The position numbers and the translations under genes were made by a program. Shown here piece after piece: positions 7,982 to 16,640 of a stretch of 64,000 nucleotides of DNA. This DNA comes from Verrucomicrobiota bacterium. Lineage in GTDB: Bacteria > Verrucomicrobiota > Verrucomicrobiia > Verrucomicrobiales > DEV007. The notes under the pieces were generated by a model, which was given only the letters and a program-made list of their open reading frames with translations, was not told the DNA's origin and made no database searches. Within the stretch, counting starts at the first letter, position 1. Each line of letters opens with the position of its first letter. The stretch lies in contig JAGWVU010000001.1 of assembly GCA_018970725.1 (NCBI GenBank), forward strand, positions 124,001 through 188,000, in the 5' to 3' direction.

Positions 7982-9030
7982 CGGCCGACGAATCGGGCAT
8001 CGACCTGCACCGCGAGTTCGTGGAATACGGTGCTGGCGAGCGACTCCGCCGGTGGCGTGAGGGCGATGGGAGACCCGCCGTCGCCCCCCTCACGGGTGGG
8101 AATATCGATAGGGATCTCCGCAAGCAAGGGAACCCCGAGCCGCTTGGCCTCCCTCGCGCCGCCCCCGGATCCGAAGATGGGGTAGCGATTTCCGTCATTC
8201 GGGCAGACGAAGTAACTCATGTTTTCGATCATACCGAGAACAGCCACGTTCACCTTGGAGAACATGGCGGCCGCCTTCCGGGCGTCGATCAACGCCACCT
8301 CCTGCGGCGTCGTCACGATGAGCGCGCCGTCCAAAGCCACGGTCTGGACGATGGTGAGCTGGATGTCCCCAGTGCCCGGAGGCAGATCGAGAATGAGGTA
8401 GTCGAGATCATCCCACGCCACTTGGCGCAGCAGTTGCTGGATGTATCGGGTGGCGAGCGGGCCGCGCACGATCACCGCGGAATCATCCTGCACCAGCAGT
8501 CCCATGGACATGAGCTGGATGCCGTGCCGGTGAACCGGAATGATCCGGTCTTCCTGATCCGCGCGCGGCTCCTCGTCCGTTCCGAACATGAGGGCCATGC
8601 TCGGGCCGTAGAGATCGCAGTCGCACAAACCGACGCGGCGCCCGGTGGAGGCTAGGGCCACCGCGAGGTTGGCGGACACGGTGGACTTGCCGACGCCGCC
8701 TTTCCCGCTGGCCACGGCGAGGATGTGCTTCACGCCAGGGATCCGGCTGGTGACCGCTTCCGCGCCGGGTTTTGGCGCTGCGGGTGGTTCCTTCAAGTCG
8801 AAGGAAATCCGTACGTCGCAAACGCCGGGAAGACTGCCGAGCACGGTCCGCGCCTCCCGATGAATCTGCTCGGGAACCTTGGGGTCCCGGGTCGCGAAGG
8901 ACAGGAAAACCTCGACCAGGCCGTTCTCAATCGTGATCGATTTGACCAACCCGAAAGAGACAATGTCCCGGGAGAAACCCGGGTATTTCACCGTGGCGAG
9001 AGCGGCTCGTATGACAGACTCATCCAGCAT
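7978..9030 (-). CDS. mrp: Mrp/NBP35-family iron-sulfur carrier ATPase
   Basis: A 350-residue P-loop ATPase. Residues 1-80 are a MIP18/DUF59 domain; residues 108-117 are the deviant Walker A SGKGGVGKST, followed by CDCDLYGPSM and the Walker-B-like strand LDYLILDLPPGTGD. The C-terminal region has the family block IENMSYFVCPNDGNRYPIFG. In Mrp/ApbC proteins this block carries a CxxC pair that binds the bridging Fe-S cluster at the dimer interface; here Cys276 is present but the second position is Asp. The family delivers Fe-S clusters to apo-proteins in the cytoplasm. It is followed by an overlapping orphan gene and lies 54 bases downstream of rpoN on the same strand, so it could be part of that transcript. 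Confidence 0.92.
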   Translation of the reverse strand: MLDESVIRAALATVKYPGFSRDIVSFGLVKSITIENGLVEVFLSFATRDPKVPEQIHREARTVLGSLPGVCDVRISFDLKEPPAAPKPGAEAVTSRIPGVKHILAVASGKGGVGKSTVSANLAVALASTGRRVGLCDCDLYGPSMALMFGTDEEPRADQEDRIIPVHRHGIQLMSMGLLVQDDSAVIVRGPLATRYIQQLLRQVAWDDLDYLILDLPPGTGDIQLTIVQTVALDGALIVTTPQEVALIDARKAAAMFSKVNVAVLGMIENMSYFVCPNDGNRYPIFGSGGGAREAKRLGVPLLAEIPIDIPTREGGDGGSPIALTPPAESLASTVFHELAVQVDARFVGR

Positions 9031-9084
9031 CTCTCTTCCATACGGACAAAGCGCCGGGTGGAAACAGGTTTCTCGCTCTCCCGC

Positions 9085-10497
9085 TCAGTAAGTCTTCCGG
9101 AGATGGCTGGGGAGGATATCGAGTTCTTCGCGATACTTGGCCACTGTGCGTCGGGCGATGGTCACGCCCTGTTCCCCGAGTTTCGCGACGATCGCCTGAT
9201 CACTGAGAGGCTTTTTCGGGTTCTCACCAGCCACGATTTCGGCAATGGACGCCTTCACGCTGGTGTTGGCGACATCTTCCCCGCCTTCCGTCCGGTAGCC
9301 GGTGGTGAAGAAAAACCGCATCTCGCAGACTCCCTGGGGGGTGGAGATGTATTTCCCGGCAATGGCGCGGCTCACCGTGGTTTCATGGACGCCGACGTCA
9401 TCCGCCACTTGCGCCATGGTGAGCGGCTTGAGATCCGCGCGGCCTCGCCGCATGAAGGCCTCCTGACGCTCCAAGATTCGTTCCGCGATGGACCGGATCG
9501 TTTCCTGACGTTGGGCGATGCTGTCGATCAAGGTCCTTCCACTGCGGATTTTTTCCTTGATGTAGTCCCGCACTTCCCTGCGGTCTCCCTGCGCGGCCAT
9601 CAGATCCTTGTAGGCGTTGCTGATCTTGAGCCGGGGCACCTGATCGTTGTTCAGCCGGACGGCAAACCCGCCGTCATCGTTCGGCTCGATGAAGACGTCC
9701 GGTGTCACGTAACTGTTGTTTCCGGACTCAAACATCCGGCCTGGTTTGGGATCGAGGGTGGCGATCCCGGCCGCCGCTTCTGCGATTTGCTCGGTCGTGA
9801 CCCCGAGCTTGCGGGCCAGTTGGGGATAACGCCGATGCGCAAGGTCATCGAGGTGGGAGGACACGATGCGGTATTCCAAGCCCCGCTGCCGGCCGGCGCG
9901 AGCCAACTGGATTAGAAGGCACTCTGCGAGGCTCGATGCGCAGACGCCCGGCGGATCGAAAGACTGAACCAGCGTTTTGGCCCGCTCGAGATCCTCCATG
10001 CGGAGCCCGTGTGCAAGGCAGAGGTCGTCCAGCGAGGTCTGCAGAAATCCGTTTTCGTCGAGGTTGCCGATCAAGAGTTCCGCGAACCCCCGGTCCCTTG
10101 GATCCACTCCCTCCGTTCGCAGCTGATCAAGGAGGAACTCCTGCAGGGTCAAGGGACGCACGAGGGAGTCGAGCATGAACTGGCGCTTGTCCTCGTCGGC
10201 GGCAGACCTTGGTGCGGTCTGTCTTGACTGGCTCATGTAGTTGCGCCACTCCTCGTCCATCTGGGAGAGGCGGGAGAATTCCTCGCCGAAGCCATCATCC
10301 TCCTGAAGATCCTGATCCTCGATGGAGATCTCCATCGTCTCGTCTTCGAGAACAGGGTTCTCTGACAATTCCTGTTGGACCAGGGCCCGCAACTCCAACG
10401 TAGCTGCCTGCAGGATCTGCAAGCTCTGCTGCATCTGGGGAGCAAGCTTTTGAGTTTGGCGCAGCTCGCCGCGCTGGCTGAGTCCCGCGTGTGCCAT
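9085..10497 (-). CDS. rpoN: RNA polymerase sigma-54 factor RpoN
   Basis: A 470-residue sigma-54. Region I is complete (LRQTQKLAPQMQQSLQILQ, then LVQQELSENPVLED) and is followed by an acidic region II (EDQDLQEDDGFGEEFSRL). The core-binding domain includes LEEFLL-type and VQSFDPPGVCASSLAECLLIQL segments. The helix-turn-helix VADDVGVHETTVSRAIAGKYI recognises the -12 element, and the RpoN box ARRTVAKYREELDI near the C-terminus contacts the -24 element. The open frame extends 23 codons upstream, but region I begins right after the ATG at 10497, which I chose. The length is normal for the family. No enhancer-binding regulator is in the window, and I did not find a convincing -24/-12 site here. Confidence 0.95.
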   Translation of the reverse strand: MAHAGLSQRGELRQTQKLAPQMQQSLQILQAATLELRALVQQELSENPVLEDETMEISIEDQDLQEDDGFGEEFSRLSQMDEEWRNYMSQSRQTAPRSAADEDKRQFMLDSLVRPLTLQEFLLDQLRTEGVDPRDRGFAELLIGNLDENGFLQTSLDDLCLAHGLRMEDLERAKTLVQSFDPPGVCASSLAECLLIQLARAGRQRGLEYRIVSSHLDDLAHRRYPQLARKLGVTTEQIAEAAAGIATLDPKPGRMFESGNNSYVTPDVFIEPNDDGGFAVRLNNDQVPRLKISNAYKDLMAAQGDRREVRDYIKEKIRSGRTLIDSIAQRQETIRSIAERILERQEAFMRRGRADLKPLTMAQVADDVGVHETTVSRAIAGKYISTPQGVCEMRFFFTTGYRTEGGEDVANTSVKASIAEIVAGENPKKPLSDQAIVAKLGEQGVTIARRTVAKYREELDILPSHLRKTY

Positions 10498-10576
10498 CAG
10501 GATTCCATACACTTGGATTCCACCCCCGCCAGCAGAATTCGGGCCAATGTCCCGATGCGGGTTCAATCCAAGGAAA

Positions 10577-11812
10577 TCAACCGGCCCGCAGCGCGGTGAT
10601 GCGACGGTGGACCGGTGGGTGGGAATCGTTCAAGAACACATGGAACGGATGCGGTGTCAGGTTTCCCAGGTTTTCCCGGGTCAGTTTCTTCAGAGCCGTC
10701 ACCAGATCCCCGGGGTGGCCGGTTACGGAAGCCGCATACGCATCCGCCTCGAATTCGTTCTTCCGGCTCCAGATGCCGCGGAGAATGGACGACACCCGGT
10801 TCAAGGGCGTGAAGAGGATGCCGAAGAGGATCAGACTCATGAAGACAGAGGTCTCCCGCACCCCGAAGGCATGGAAGAGCCCCTCGTTGCGCAGGAAAAA
10901 TCCGAGAAGGAAAAAGGAGAGGGCGGATTCCGCGATACCCGCCAGCATCGACTGGAGAATGTGCCCCCGCTTGTAATGGCCGATCTCATGGGCCAGGACC
11001 GCGACCAGTTCGGGCACGGAATGGTGTTGGATCAGGGTATCGAAAAGCGCGATCCGTTTGGTGTTGCCGAATCCGGTGAAGAACGCATTCGCCTTGGTTG
11101 AGCGCTTGCTCCCGTCCATAACATGGATGCCGGCGAGCGGGAACCCGCACCGCGCCGCGAGATCGTCGATGGCCTTCTTCAATTCGCCGTCTTCCATCGG
11201 GGTGAATTTGTAGAAAATCGGAAGCAACCATTTGGGGGCCACGTAGGCCAGAATGAGGGAACCGGCCGTCACGAGAAGAAACGCGTGGAGCCAGGCGAGT
11301 TCCCACCGCACGAAAAGCCAGACGATCAGGGCAAAAACCGGCAACCCGAGCGTGGCGGAAAGCAGCAGACTCTTGATCTGATCGCTCAGGAAGGTTTTCA
11401 CCGAGGTACGATTGAAGCCAAAGCGCTCCTCGAGCACGAAGGTCCGGTAAATCTCAAACGGGAGACTGCTTAGGATGCCCCCGAGACCGATGGCGGAAAT
11501 CAGAAGCACGCCCCGCCCGACCTCGTTTGAGGCCAGGCTCCGGACCCACTGATCCAACCACCCGAACCCGCCGGCGAACCAGAAAACCAGAAAAAGGCCC
11601 GAGGAGAACGTGGATTCGACAATGCCAAAAACCGTCTTGGCCCGGGTGTATTCCTGGCTCTTCTCGTAGTCCTCCCCGGTGAAGACGTCCTGAAACTCCG
11701 GCGGCAACGGTTCGGCGAGGGATCGCAGGTTCAGGAACGCGGCGAACAGGTCCATCTTGTAGATCGCCACCAGGGCAATCAGGATCGTGAAAAAGTAGAC
11801 ATTCAGTTCCAT
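10577..11812 (-). CDS. M48-family CAAX/Ste24-like membrane metalloprotease
   Basis: A 411-residue integral membrane protease. The zinc motif HEIGH (in VLAHEIGHYKRGH, near residue 271) and the downstream Glu of NEFEADAYAASVTG are both present. It has several hydrophobic helices (the N-terminal VYFFTILIALVAIY, the segments near residues 60-110 and 145-200, and ALSFFLLGFFL after the zinc site). The N-terminal part resembles the CAAX prenyl protease N-terminal five-helix domain, with FRTFVLEERFGFNRT shared by Ste24 homologues. In bacteria such proteins act in membrane protein quality control rather than on prenylated substrates. It lies 80 bases upstream of rpoN and 47 bases downstream of dus on the same strand, so these may be cotranscribed. 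Confidence 0.9.
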   Translation of the reverse strand: MELNVYFFTILIALVAIYKMDLFAAFLNLRSLAEPLPPEFQDVFTGEDYEKSQEYTRAKTVFGIVESTFSSGLFLVFWFAGGFGWLDQWVRSLASNEVGRGVLLISAIGLGGILSSLPFEIYRTFVLEERFGFNRTSVKTFLSDQIKSLLLSATLGLPVFALIVWLFVRWELAWLHAFLLVTAGSLILAYVAPKWLLPIFYKFTPMEDGELKKAIDDLAARCGFPLAGIHVMDGSKRSTKANAFFTGFGNTKRIALFDTLIQHHSVPELVAVLAHEIGHYKRGHILQSMLAGIAESALSFFLLGFFLRNEGLFHAFGVRETSVFMSLILFGILFTPLNRVSSILRGIWSRKNEFEADAYAASVTGHPGDLVTALKKLTRENLGNLTPHPFHVFLNDSHPPVHRRITALRAG

Positions 11813-11859
11813 GGGACTCGGCGGGAAGGATGTGAAATCAGGGCGAAACGGATGACGGC

Positions 11860-12906
11860 TCAGACCAGGGCCGGCTCTTCCTCAAGCCGGCCGCCCGGTT
11901 CATGGGAGCAGTTCAGGTGCTCGTCCGCAATGTCCTCTACCTCAGCCAACGACTGCACCTGACAGAATCGCTGGCGGAGGCTCTTGCCACCCGTCAGGCC
12001 GCGGGAATACGCCATCAACCGGGAGCGCATCGCTTGAATGACCTGACGCTCTCCGCCGCGATGACCGGCCGCCACCGCCATCCGGCAGTGCTCCACCATC
12101 AGTTCCCAGCGTTCCACCCGGGAAACCGGGGGGGGCGGCGCGCCGGTGGCGAGGTATTGGGCGGCCTCCCGGAAGATCCACGGATAGCCGAGGGCGGCCC
12201 TTCCGATCATCAGCCCCGCCACGCTGGTCTCCCGGAGACGCCGTTCAATCTCGGCCCCACTGCCGAGATCCCCGTTGCCGATCACCGGAACCCGGACCGA
12301 CCCGGCCACCTCTTGGATCACCTCCCAGTTCGCCAAGCCGGAATACCCTTGGGCCCGGGTGCGACCGTGGACCGTGATGACCCGGACTCCACAGTTCTCA
12401 AGAATTCGCGCCACCTCGACCGCGTTGATGCTCTGCTGGTCCCAGCCGATCCGGATCTTGGCGGTTACCGGGACATTTTGCCCGACGGCTCGGACCACCT
12501 CGGAAGCCACGCTTTCCAACAACGGACAGTTCCGCAACAGCGAGGAACCACCGTTCTTCGCCACCACTTTGTTCACCGGGCAGCCGAAATTGAGATCGAT
12601 GAAATCAGGTTCCTTCCAATCGATCACCTTTCTGGCGGCCTCGCCCATCCGCCGGCCGTCGGCACCGAACAGCTGCACGCCGACCGGGCGCTGCTCATCG
12701 TCAAATTCCGTGTAGTGCCGCGTGCGGTCGTCCCGGCGCAGAATCCCCTCCGCCGAAACGAATTCGGTGACCATCACGTCCGCGCCCAATCGCTTGCAGA
12801 GGCGCCGGAAGACAACATCCGTCACCCCCGCCATCGGGGCGAGATAAACCGGGCGACGCCCGTTGCGAAACCATGGAAGGGTAGTCAAGGGAACGGACCG
12901 GGACAC
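11860..12906 (-). CDS. dusB: tRNA-dihydrouridine synthase (DusB-type)
   Basis: A 348-residue FMN enzyme that reduces uridines in tRNA. The barrel opens with VYLAPMAGVTDVVFRRL, the active-site strand is DLNFGCPVNKVVAKNGGSSLL with the catalytic Cys near residue 109, and VTAKIRIGW, VITVHGRTRAQGYSG, VPVIGNGDLG and GLMIGRAALGYPWIF are the FMN/phosphate-binding strands. A C-terminal helical domain follows (RSRLMAYSRGL). The set fits the Dus family, and DusB best, although the subfamily is hard to fix without an alignment. It starts at an ATG at 12906, divergent from the serine hydrolase gene with 100 bases between them. Confidence 0.9.
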   Translation of the reverse strand: MSRSVPLTTLPWFRNGRRPVYLAPMAGVTDVVFRRLCKRLGADVMVTEFVSAEGILRRDDRTRHYTEFDDEQRPVGVQLFGADGRRMGEAARKVIDWKEPDFIDLNFGCPVNKVVAKNGGSSLLRNCPLLESVASEVVRAVGQNVPVTAKIRIGWDQQSINAVEVARILENCGVRVITVHGRTRAQGYSGLANWEVIQEVAGSVRVPVIGNGDLGSGAEIERRLRETSVAGLMIGRAALGYPWIFREAAQYLATGAPPPPVSRVERWELMVEHCRMAVAAGHRGGERQVIQAMRSRLMAYSRGLTGGKSLRQRFCQVQSLAEVEDIADEHLNCSHEPGGRLEEEPALV

Positions 12907-13006
12907 TACGTCCGCCCGGAGATGCTTTCAAGCGGCACCGCCAATTCGCTCTCCCAGCGCAAAACAGCGGGTTGCCTTTCGTCTGACGGGTCCTAGAATT
13001 GAGACC

Positions 13007-13996
13007 ATGAGGATGCTGAACCGAATCATCGATGGGCCGTCGCTTTGCCTCGGCGTCGCGATGTGTTGCGCCGCCGCCTCGGTGCCCGGGACCGTCGCTG
13101 CGCAGAGTTCCAAGGCCTACATCGCGGTCGACTCCCGCACCAAGAAGATTATCCTCGGGGATCATTACGACGACAAATTGCCGGTGGCGAGTTTGACCAA
13201 GGTGGTTTCGGCCTGTGTCGCCCTCGACTGGTTGGAAGCGACCCGGCGCGACAAAGCCACCCTCATCCCCATTTCGCCTGCAGCTCTCACTGCGCCGGGC
13301 GGGAACCCTCTCTCTCTCCAAGCCGGGGACCAGATCAGCTACCGGGACGCGTTGGCGGCGGCACTGATGGCGTCGGATGCGGTGTCGATGTGGGCGATCG
13401 CCGAGGCGATCGGCCTTGAAATGTGGCAGCGGGACGGGGGAAAAGCGAGCGATTCCGTCTCGTTCTTCGTCGCCCAGATGAACGCCCTCGCCCACGTGCG
13501 TCTCGGGATGAAACGATCGCTCTTTGTCAGTCCGTGCGGGGACGAATCCGGCCGCAAGAAAGGCTATTCCACCGCGGCGGACATGGCGCGGATCGGGATC
13601 TATGCCCTCGAGAAACCGGCCTTTAATTTCATCGTGCAGCAGACGGTCCGCGATGTCAGCTACTTCCGCGCCGGGCAGGAACGGCGGTTCCGGGTCTTCA
13701 ACACCAACGAACTGCTGGGAAAACAGGATTGCGACGGCGTCAAGACCGGGCGCACGAGCCGGGCCGGGGATTGCTTCCTCGCCAGCGCCCGGCGCAAGGA
13801 TGAGATCACGCCACTCGAGGGAAACGCCCAGCTGCGCATCCCGTATCACCTCGTGATCGTGACCCTGAACTCGCAGGATCGCTTCGGCCAGGTAGCCCAA
13901 TTGATTCCACGGGCCTTCGCCGAGTATGACCGATGGATCAAAACGGACCGCAGTCTGCCGGGGGATGAGTTGCTGGCGATGCCGGCGCTCCCTTAA
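13007..13996 (+). CDS. D-alanyl-D-alanine carboxypeptidase-like serine hydrolase
   Basis: A 329-residue exported protein of the S11/low-molecular-weight PBP type, expected to trim peptidoglycan stem peptides in the periplasm. It has a signal peptide (residues about 1-32, ending VPGTVAAQ), the active-site SxxK as Ser62-Leu-Thr-Lys65, and the KTG triad at Lys246-Thr-Gly248. The middle SxN motif is not standard: the aligned position reads Ser123-Asp-Ala125 in ALMASDAVSMWA. The open frame extends 48 codons upstream into the dus promoter region; the ATG at 13007 starts the signal peptide and was chosen. The penicillin-binding domain of DacA is present but there is no C-terminal amphipathic anchor. 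It is monocistronic and followed by the tmRNA gene. Confidence 0.85.
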   Translation: MRMLNRIIDGPSLCLGVAMCCAAASVPGTVAAQSSKAYIAVDSRTKKIILGDHYDDKLPVASLTKVVSACVALDWLEATRRDKATLIPISPAALTAPGGNPLSLQAGDQISYRDALAAALMASDAVSMWAIAEAIGLEMWQRDGGKASDSVSFFVAQMNALAHVRLGMKRSLFVSPCGDESGRKKGYSTAADMARIGIYALEKPAFNFIVQQTVRDVSYFRAGQERRFRVFNTNELLGKQDCDGVKTGRTSRAGDCFLASARRKDEITPLEGNAQLRIPYHLVIVTLNSQDRFGQVAQLIPRAFAEYDRWIKTDRSLPGDELLAMPALP

Positions 13997-14022
13997 GGGC
14001 GCGATCCGGGAAAACGATTCGT

Positions 14023-14051
14023 TTGCATCCTGCCACGTTTCCTGATAGGTT
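14023..14051 (+). promoter_or_regulatory. candidate promoter of ssrA
   Basis: TTGCAT (14023-14028), a 17-base spacer and TAGGTT (14046-14051) lie about 45 bases before the mature tmRNA 5' end. The spacing is right for sigma-70 and would leave a short leader for RNase P to remove. The -10 hexamer is weak. Confidence 0.4.
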
Positions 14052-14096
14052 AAAGGTGGTTTCAAACCCGGGCCGTTGGGTCCGCTTTCGAGTTAA

Positions 14097-14445
14097 GGGG
14101 GCGTTCTGGTTTCGACTTGTGGTTTGGACGATGGGTTGCATGTCGAGGATGATTCGTTGGCCTCGTAAATAACCGGATCAAAACAATAAGTGCAGACCAC
14201 AATCTCGCACTGGCTGCCTAATTCGTAGCCCGTCTCTTCCCGGATGTCTGCTAGGGGAAAGAGGCGCCGACAGCAGGCTGGGTCCAAGGCGGGGTGTCCG
14301 CGCGGAGGGCCGAGACTCAAACAGGGCAATCGGATCCGGTAGGCGCGGCGGCTGGCCGGCCTGGTCCTAAATCCACAGACGCACAAACATGTAGACGCTC
14401 GTGGTCCAGGTCATGAGGACAGGGGTTCGACTCCCCTCGCCTCCA
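14097..14445 (+). ncRNA. ssrA: transfer-messenger RNA (tmRNA), one-piece
   Basis: The 5' end GGGGGCG (14097-14103) pairs over seven positions with CGCCTCC (14438-14444), leaving discriminator A at 14445; CCA is not encoded. The 5' part has the diagnostic TTCTGGTTTCGAC, and the 3' part has a T-arm with GGGGTTCGACTCCCC. The tag frame is at 14192-14221: GCA, the most likely resume codon, then a 9-residue tag ADHNLALAA and TAA; the LALAA end is the classical protease signal. The stretch after the tag is rich in short stems, as expected for pseudoknots. The RNA is 349 nt long. It rescues stalled ribosomes together with SmpB, which is not in this window. Confidence 0.93.
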
Positions 14446-14476
14446 TCCTTCTCTCCATCCGGCACTTCTCGTGCTT

Positions 14477-14893
14477 TCAGCTCCGGCTGCTGCCCGCCAA
14501 CCTCTCCAAATATTCCTGCAGAATCGGTTTGTCCGCCTCGGCAAGGTCCAGTCCGGGGACGTCCTTCGGTTCAAGCCAACGGATCTCGGCGTGTTCCAGA
14601 GCTCGAGGCTCGCCGGATAGAAGGCGGCAGCGGAATGGAATCAGCTCGATCGTCCGGTCCGGATACCGGTGAATTACGGGCGAGAGCGCCTCGTGCACCA
14701 TCACCCGGCAACCAAGTTCCTCTTCGATCTCCCGTTGCAGGCAGCCGACGGTGTCCTCGCCTGGATGGACCTTTCCTCCGGGGAACTCCCACTTCCCGGC
14801 CAAAGACTTTCCGTCAGGGCGGCGGGCGACCAGCACCCGGCCCCCTTGCTCGATCAGGGCGCAGGTCACGGCAATGGCGCTCATGCGGGGCAT
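14477..14893 (-). CDS. mutT: MutT-like Nudix hydrolase (8-oxo-dGTP pyrophosphatase)
   Basis: A Nudix protein of about 138 residues. The Nudix box GX5EX7REUXEEXGU is complete in GKVHPGED...REIEEELG. Before it stand ALIEQGGRVLVARRPDG and GKWEFPGG, which are typical of MutT and CTP pyrophosphohydrolases that clean the nucleotide pool. The C-terminal EIRWLEPKDVPGLDLAEAD matches the MutT tail. The open frame runs 30 codons further upstream, but the family core begins just after the ATGs at 14893 and 14884. It is convergent with ssrA with 31 bases between them and divergent from the DUF1549 operon. Confidence 0.88.
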   Translation of the reverse strand: MPRMSAIAVTCALIEQGGRVLVARRPDGKSLAGKWEFPGGKVHPGEDTVGCLQREIEEELGCRVMVHEALSPVIHRYPDRTIELIPFRCRLLSGEPRALEHAEIRWLEPKDVPGLDLAEADKPILQEYLERLAGSSRS

Positions 14894-15021
14894 GCTAGTC
14901 CCGGTTTCTACGGGGAGCAATGAAGATTCGGGGCGGTTCAAGCCTGGGGTGCGGCTCTTTTTTGCAAAATCTCTCCGGTTCACCCCGTGCTTGCCTACGG
15001 GGGTGGTTTCTCCGAGCCGAC

Positions 15022-16635
15022 ATGAACGCGCAATTTCCCGCCTGCCTGGTCCTTCTGGGCGCCATCGCCGAGTCCTTTGCTGCCGGACCGTGGTGGCGGG
15101 AGGTGGATCGGGCGACGCTCCCGCCGCTCAATCAGCCGATCGAACAGGTCGTCGACCAATTCGTCGCGCGGAAGTTGGACGCGGAACGGGTCAGTCCGGC
15201 TCCCGATACCGCTCCGGAGACCTTGATCCGTCGTCTTTCGCTGGATCTGGTGGGCCGCGTCGCGACAAGAGCCGAAATCGATGCGTTTTCCCGGGGCTCG
15301 AGCCCCTTGGAGCTCAGACAGACGGTCGACCGGTTGATTGATTCTCCGGCGTTTGATCGGTATTTGGCGCAGGAACTGAACTGGTTGCTCATGGACGGGC
15401 AATCGACGGAGTTTCGTAGCTACCTCGATGCGGCGACGAAGGGTCGCAAAAGCTGGGACGCGATTTTTGCCGATGCCATCCGGGGATCGACCGCCGGGGC
15501 TGACCGATTCGTTGGCAGCCGGGTGAAGGATCTGGACAAGCTGAGCAACGACGTGAGCGTTCTGTTCTTCGGCGTAAATGTGAGTTGTGCCCAGTGTCAC
15601 GACCATCCCGAGGTGCGCAGCTGGAACCAGGACACTTACTACGGGATGAAGGCGTTCTTCGGCCGGACTTTTGACAATGGCGGATTCGCCGGGGAGCGGC
15701 CCTATGGCGAGATCAGCTACAAAACGGTCAAGGGTGAGGAGAAAGCGGTCCGGGCGCATTTTCTGGGGGGAGCCCCCCTTGAGGAACCGGTGGCCCGGGA
15801 GCCTTCCGCCGAGGACAAGAAGCAGGAAAAGCTTTTGCTCGACGACCTTCGGAATCGCAAGCTGGCTCCCCCGGAACCGGCCTACAGCCGGAAGGCGCGG
15901 TTGATCGAAGCCGCGTTGCGTGATCCGGAGGGATACTTCGCCCGGGCTGTGGTGAACCGGACCTGGCATCGCCTTTTCGGGAGAGGATTGGTCATGCCCT
16001 TGGACCAGATGCATGGAGCGAACCGGCCCAGCCATCCGGAGTTGCTCGAATGGCTGGCCCTGCGATTGCAGGCCGATGGGTTCGATCTGCGAGGTCTCAT
16101 TCGAGGGCTGGTTTTGAGCGAAGCCTATCGGCGCGATTCACGGTGGAACGGGAGCCTTCCCGCGCCGGGCCTCTTCGCGGTGGCGAGTCCGCGCCCTCTC
16201 AACCCCAGGCAATATGCGGTTTCCCTGAAGCTCGTTTCGCTCGATCCCGCGTTTCTCGGCCCGGAGATCAGACCGCATGAAGTGGCCAAGCGGATCGAAG
16301 GGATTGAAGCAGGCGCCGGAGGATTGGCTTTTCGTTTCGAGCGCCCCGGGGATGGCTTCCAATTTCCGGTCGACGAAGCCTTGTATCTCAGCAACAGCCC
16401 GGAGGCCCGGGACCAGTTCCTCAACGGGGGACTGGCGCGGCATCTCGACGCCTTGCCGGAGGCGAATGGCCGGATCCGAACGGCTTACCGCGCCGTGCTC
16501 GGGCGGGACGCCGATCCGGAAGAGACCGGGACCGTCCGCCAATACTTGGAATCCCGCGCGGATCGGCCGCAGGAAGCGATGCGGCAAGTCCTCTGGGCCC
16601 TGCTCACCGGCAGCGAGTTCCGCTTCAACCATTGA
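15022..16635 (+). CDS. DUF1549/DUF1553 protein, short form without N-terminal cytochrome domain
   Basis: A 537-residue exported protein. The ATG at 15022 begins a signal peptide (MNAQFPACLVLLGAIAESFA). DUF1549 follows (QVVDQFVARKLDAERVSPAP, RRLSLDLVGRVATRAEIDAF, ELNWLLMDGQ) and contains a haem-type CxxCH in VSCAQCHDHPEVRSW. The DUF1553 part is ARAVVNRTWHRLFGRGLV, SHPELLEWLALRL, LSEAYRR and a tail RIRTAYRAVLGRDADPEE. Unlike the two long homologues later in the window it lacks the PSCyt1 N-terminal cytochrome domain and the inserted lectin-like domain. It is the first gene of a tight operon with DUF1501 (5 bases apart) and a WD40 protein. The pairing with DUF1501 is typical for PVC bacteria; the substrate is unknown. 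Confidence 0.88.
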   Translation: MNAQFPACLVLLGAIAESFAAGPWWREVDRATLPPLNQPIEQVVDQFVARKLDAERVSPAPDTAPETLIRRLSLDLVGRVATRAEIDAFSRGSSPLELRQTVDRLIDSPAFDRYLAQELNWLLMDGQSTEFRSYLDAATKGRKSWDAIFADAIRGSTAGADRFVGSRVKDLDKLSNDVSVLFFGVNVSCAQCHDHPEVRSWNQDTYYGMKAFFGRTFDNGGFAGERPYGEISYKTVKGEEKAVRAHFLGGAPLEEPVAREPSAEDKKQEKLLLDDLRNRKLAPPEPAYSRKARLIEAALRDPEGYFARAVVNRTWHRLFGRGLVMPLDQMHGANRPSHPELLEWLALRLQADGFDLRGLIRGLVLSEAYRRDSRWNGSLPAPGLFAVASPRPLNPRQYAVSLKLVSLDPAFLGPEIRPHEVAKRIEGIEAGAGGLAFRFERPGDGFQFPVDEALYLSNSPEARDQFLNGGLARHLDALPEANGRIRTAYRAVLGRDADPEETGTVRQYLESRADRPQEAMRQVLWALLTGSEFRFNH

Positions 16636-16640
16636 CCTCC

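Noticed and set aside
12701-14065. 454-codon minus-strand frame over the serine hydrolase gene
   Set aside because: Antisense to a gene with SxxK and KTG motifs; no ribosome site or homology.
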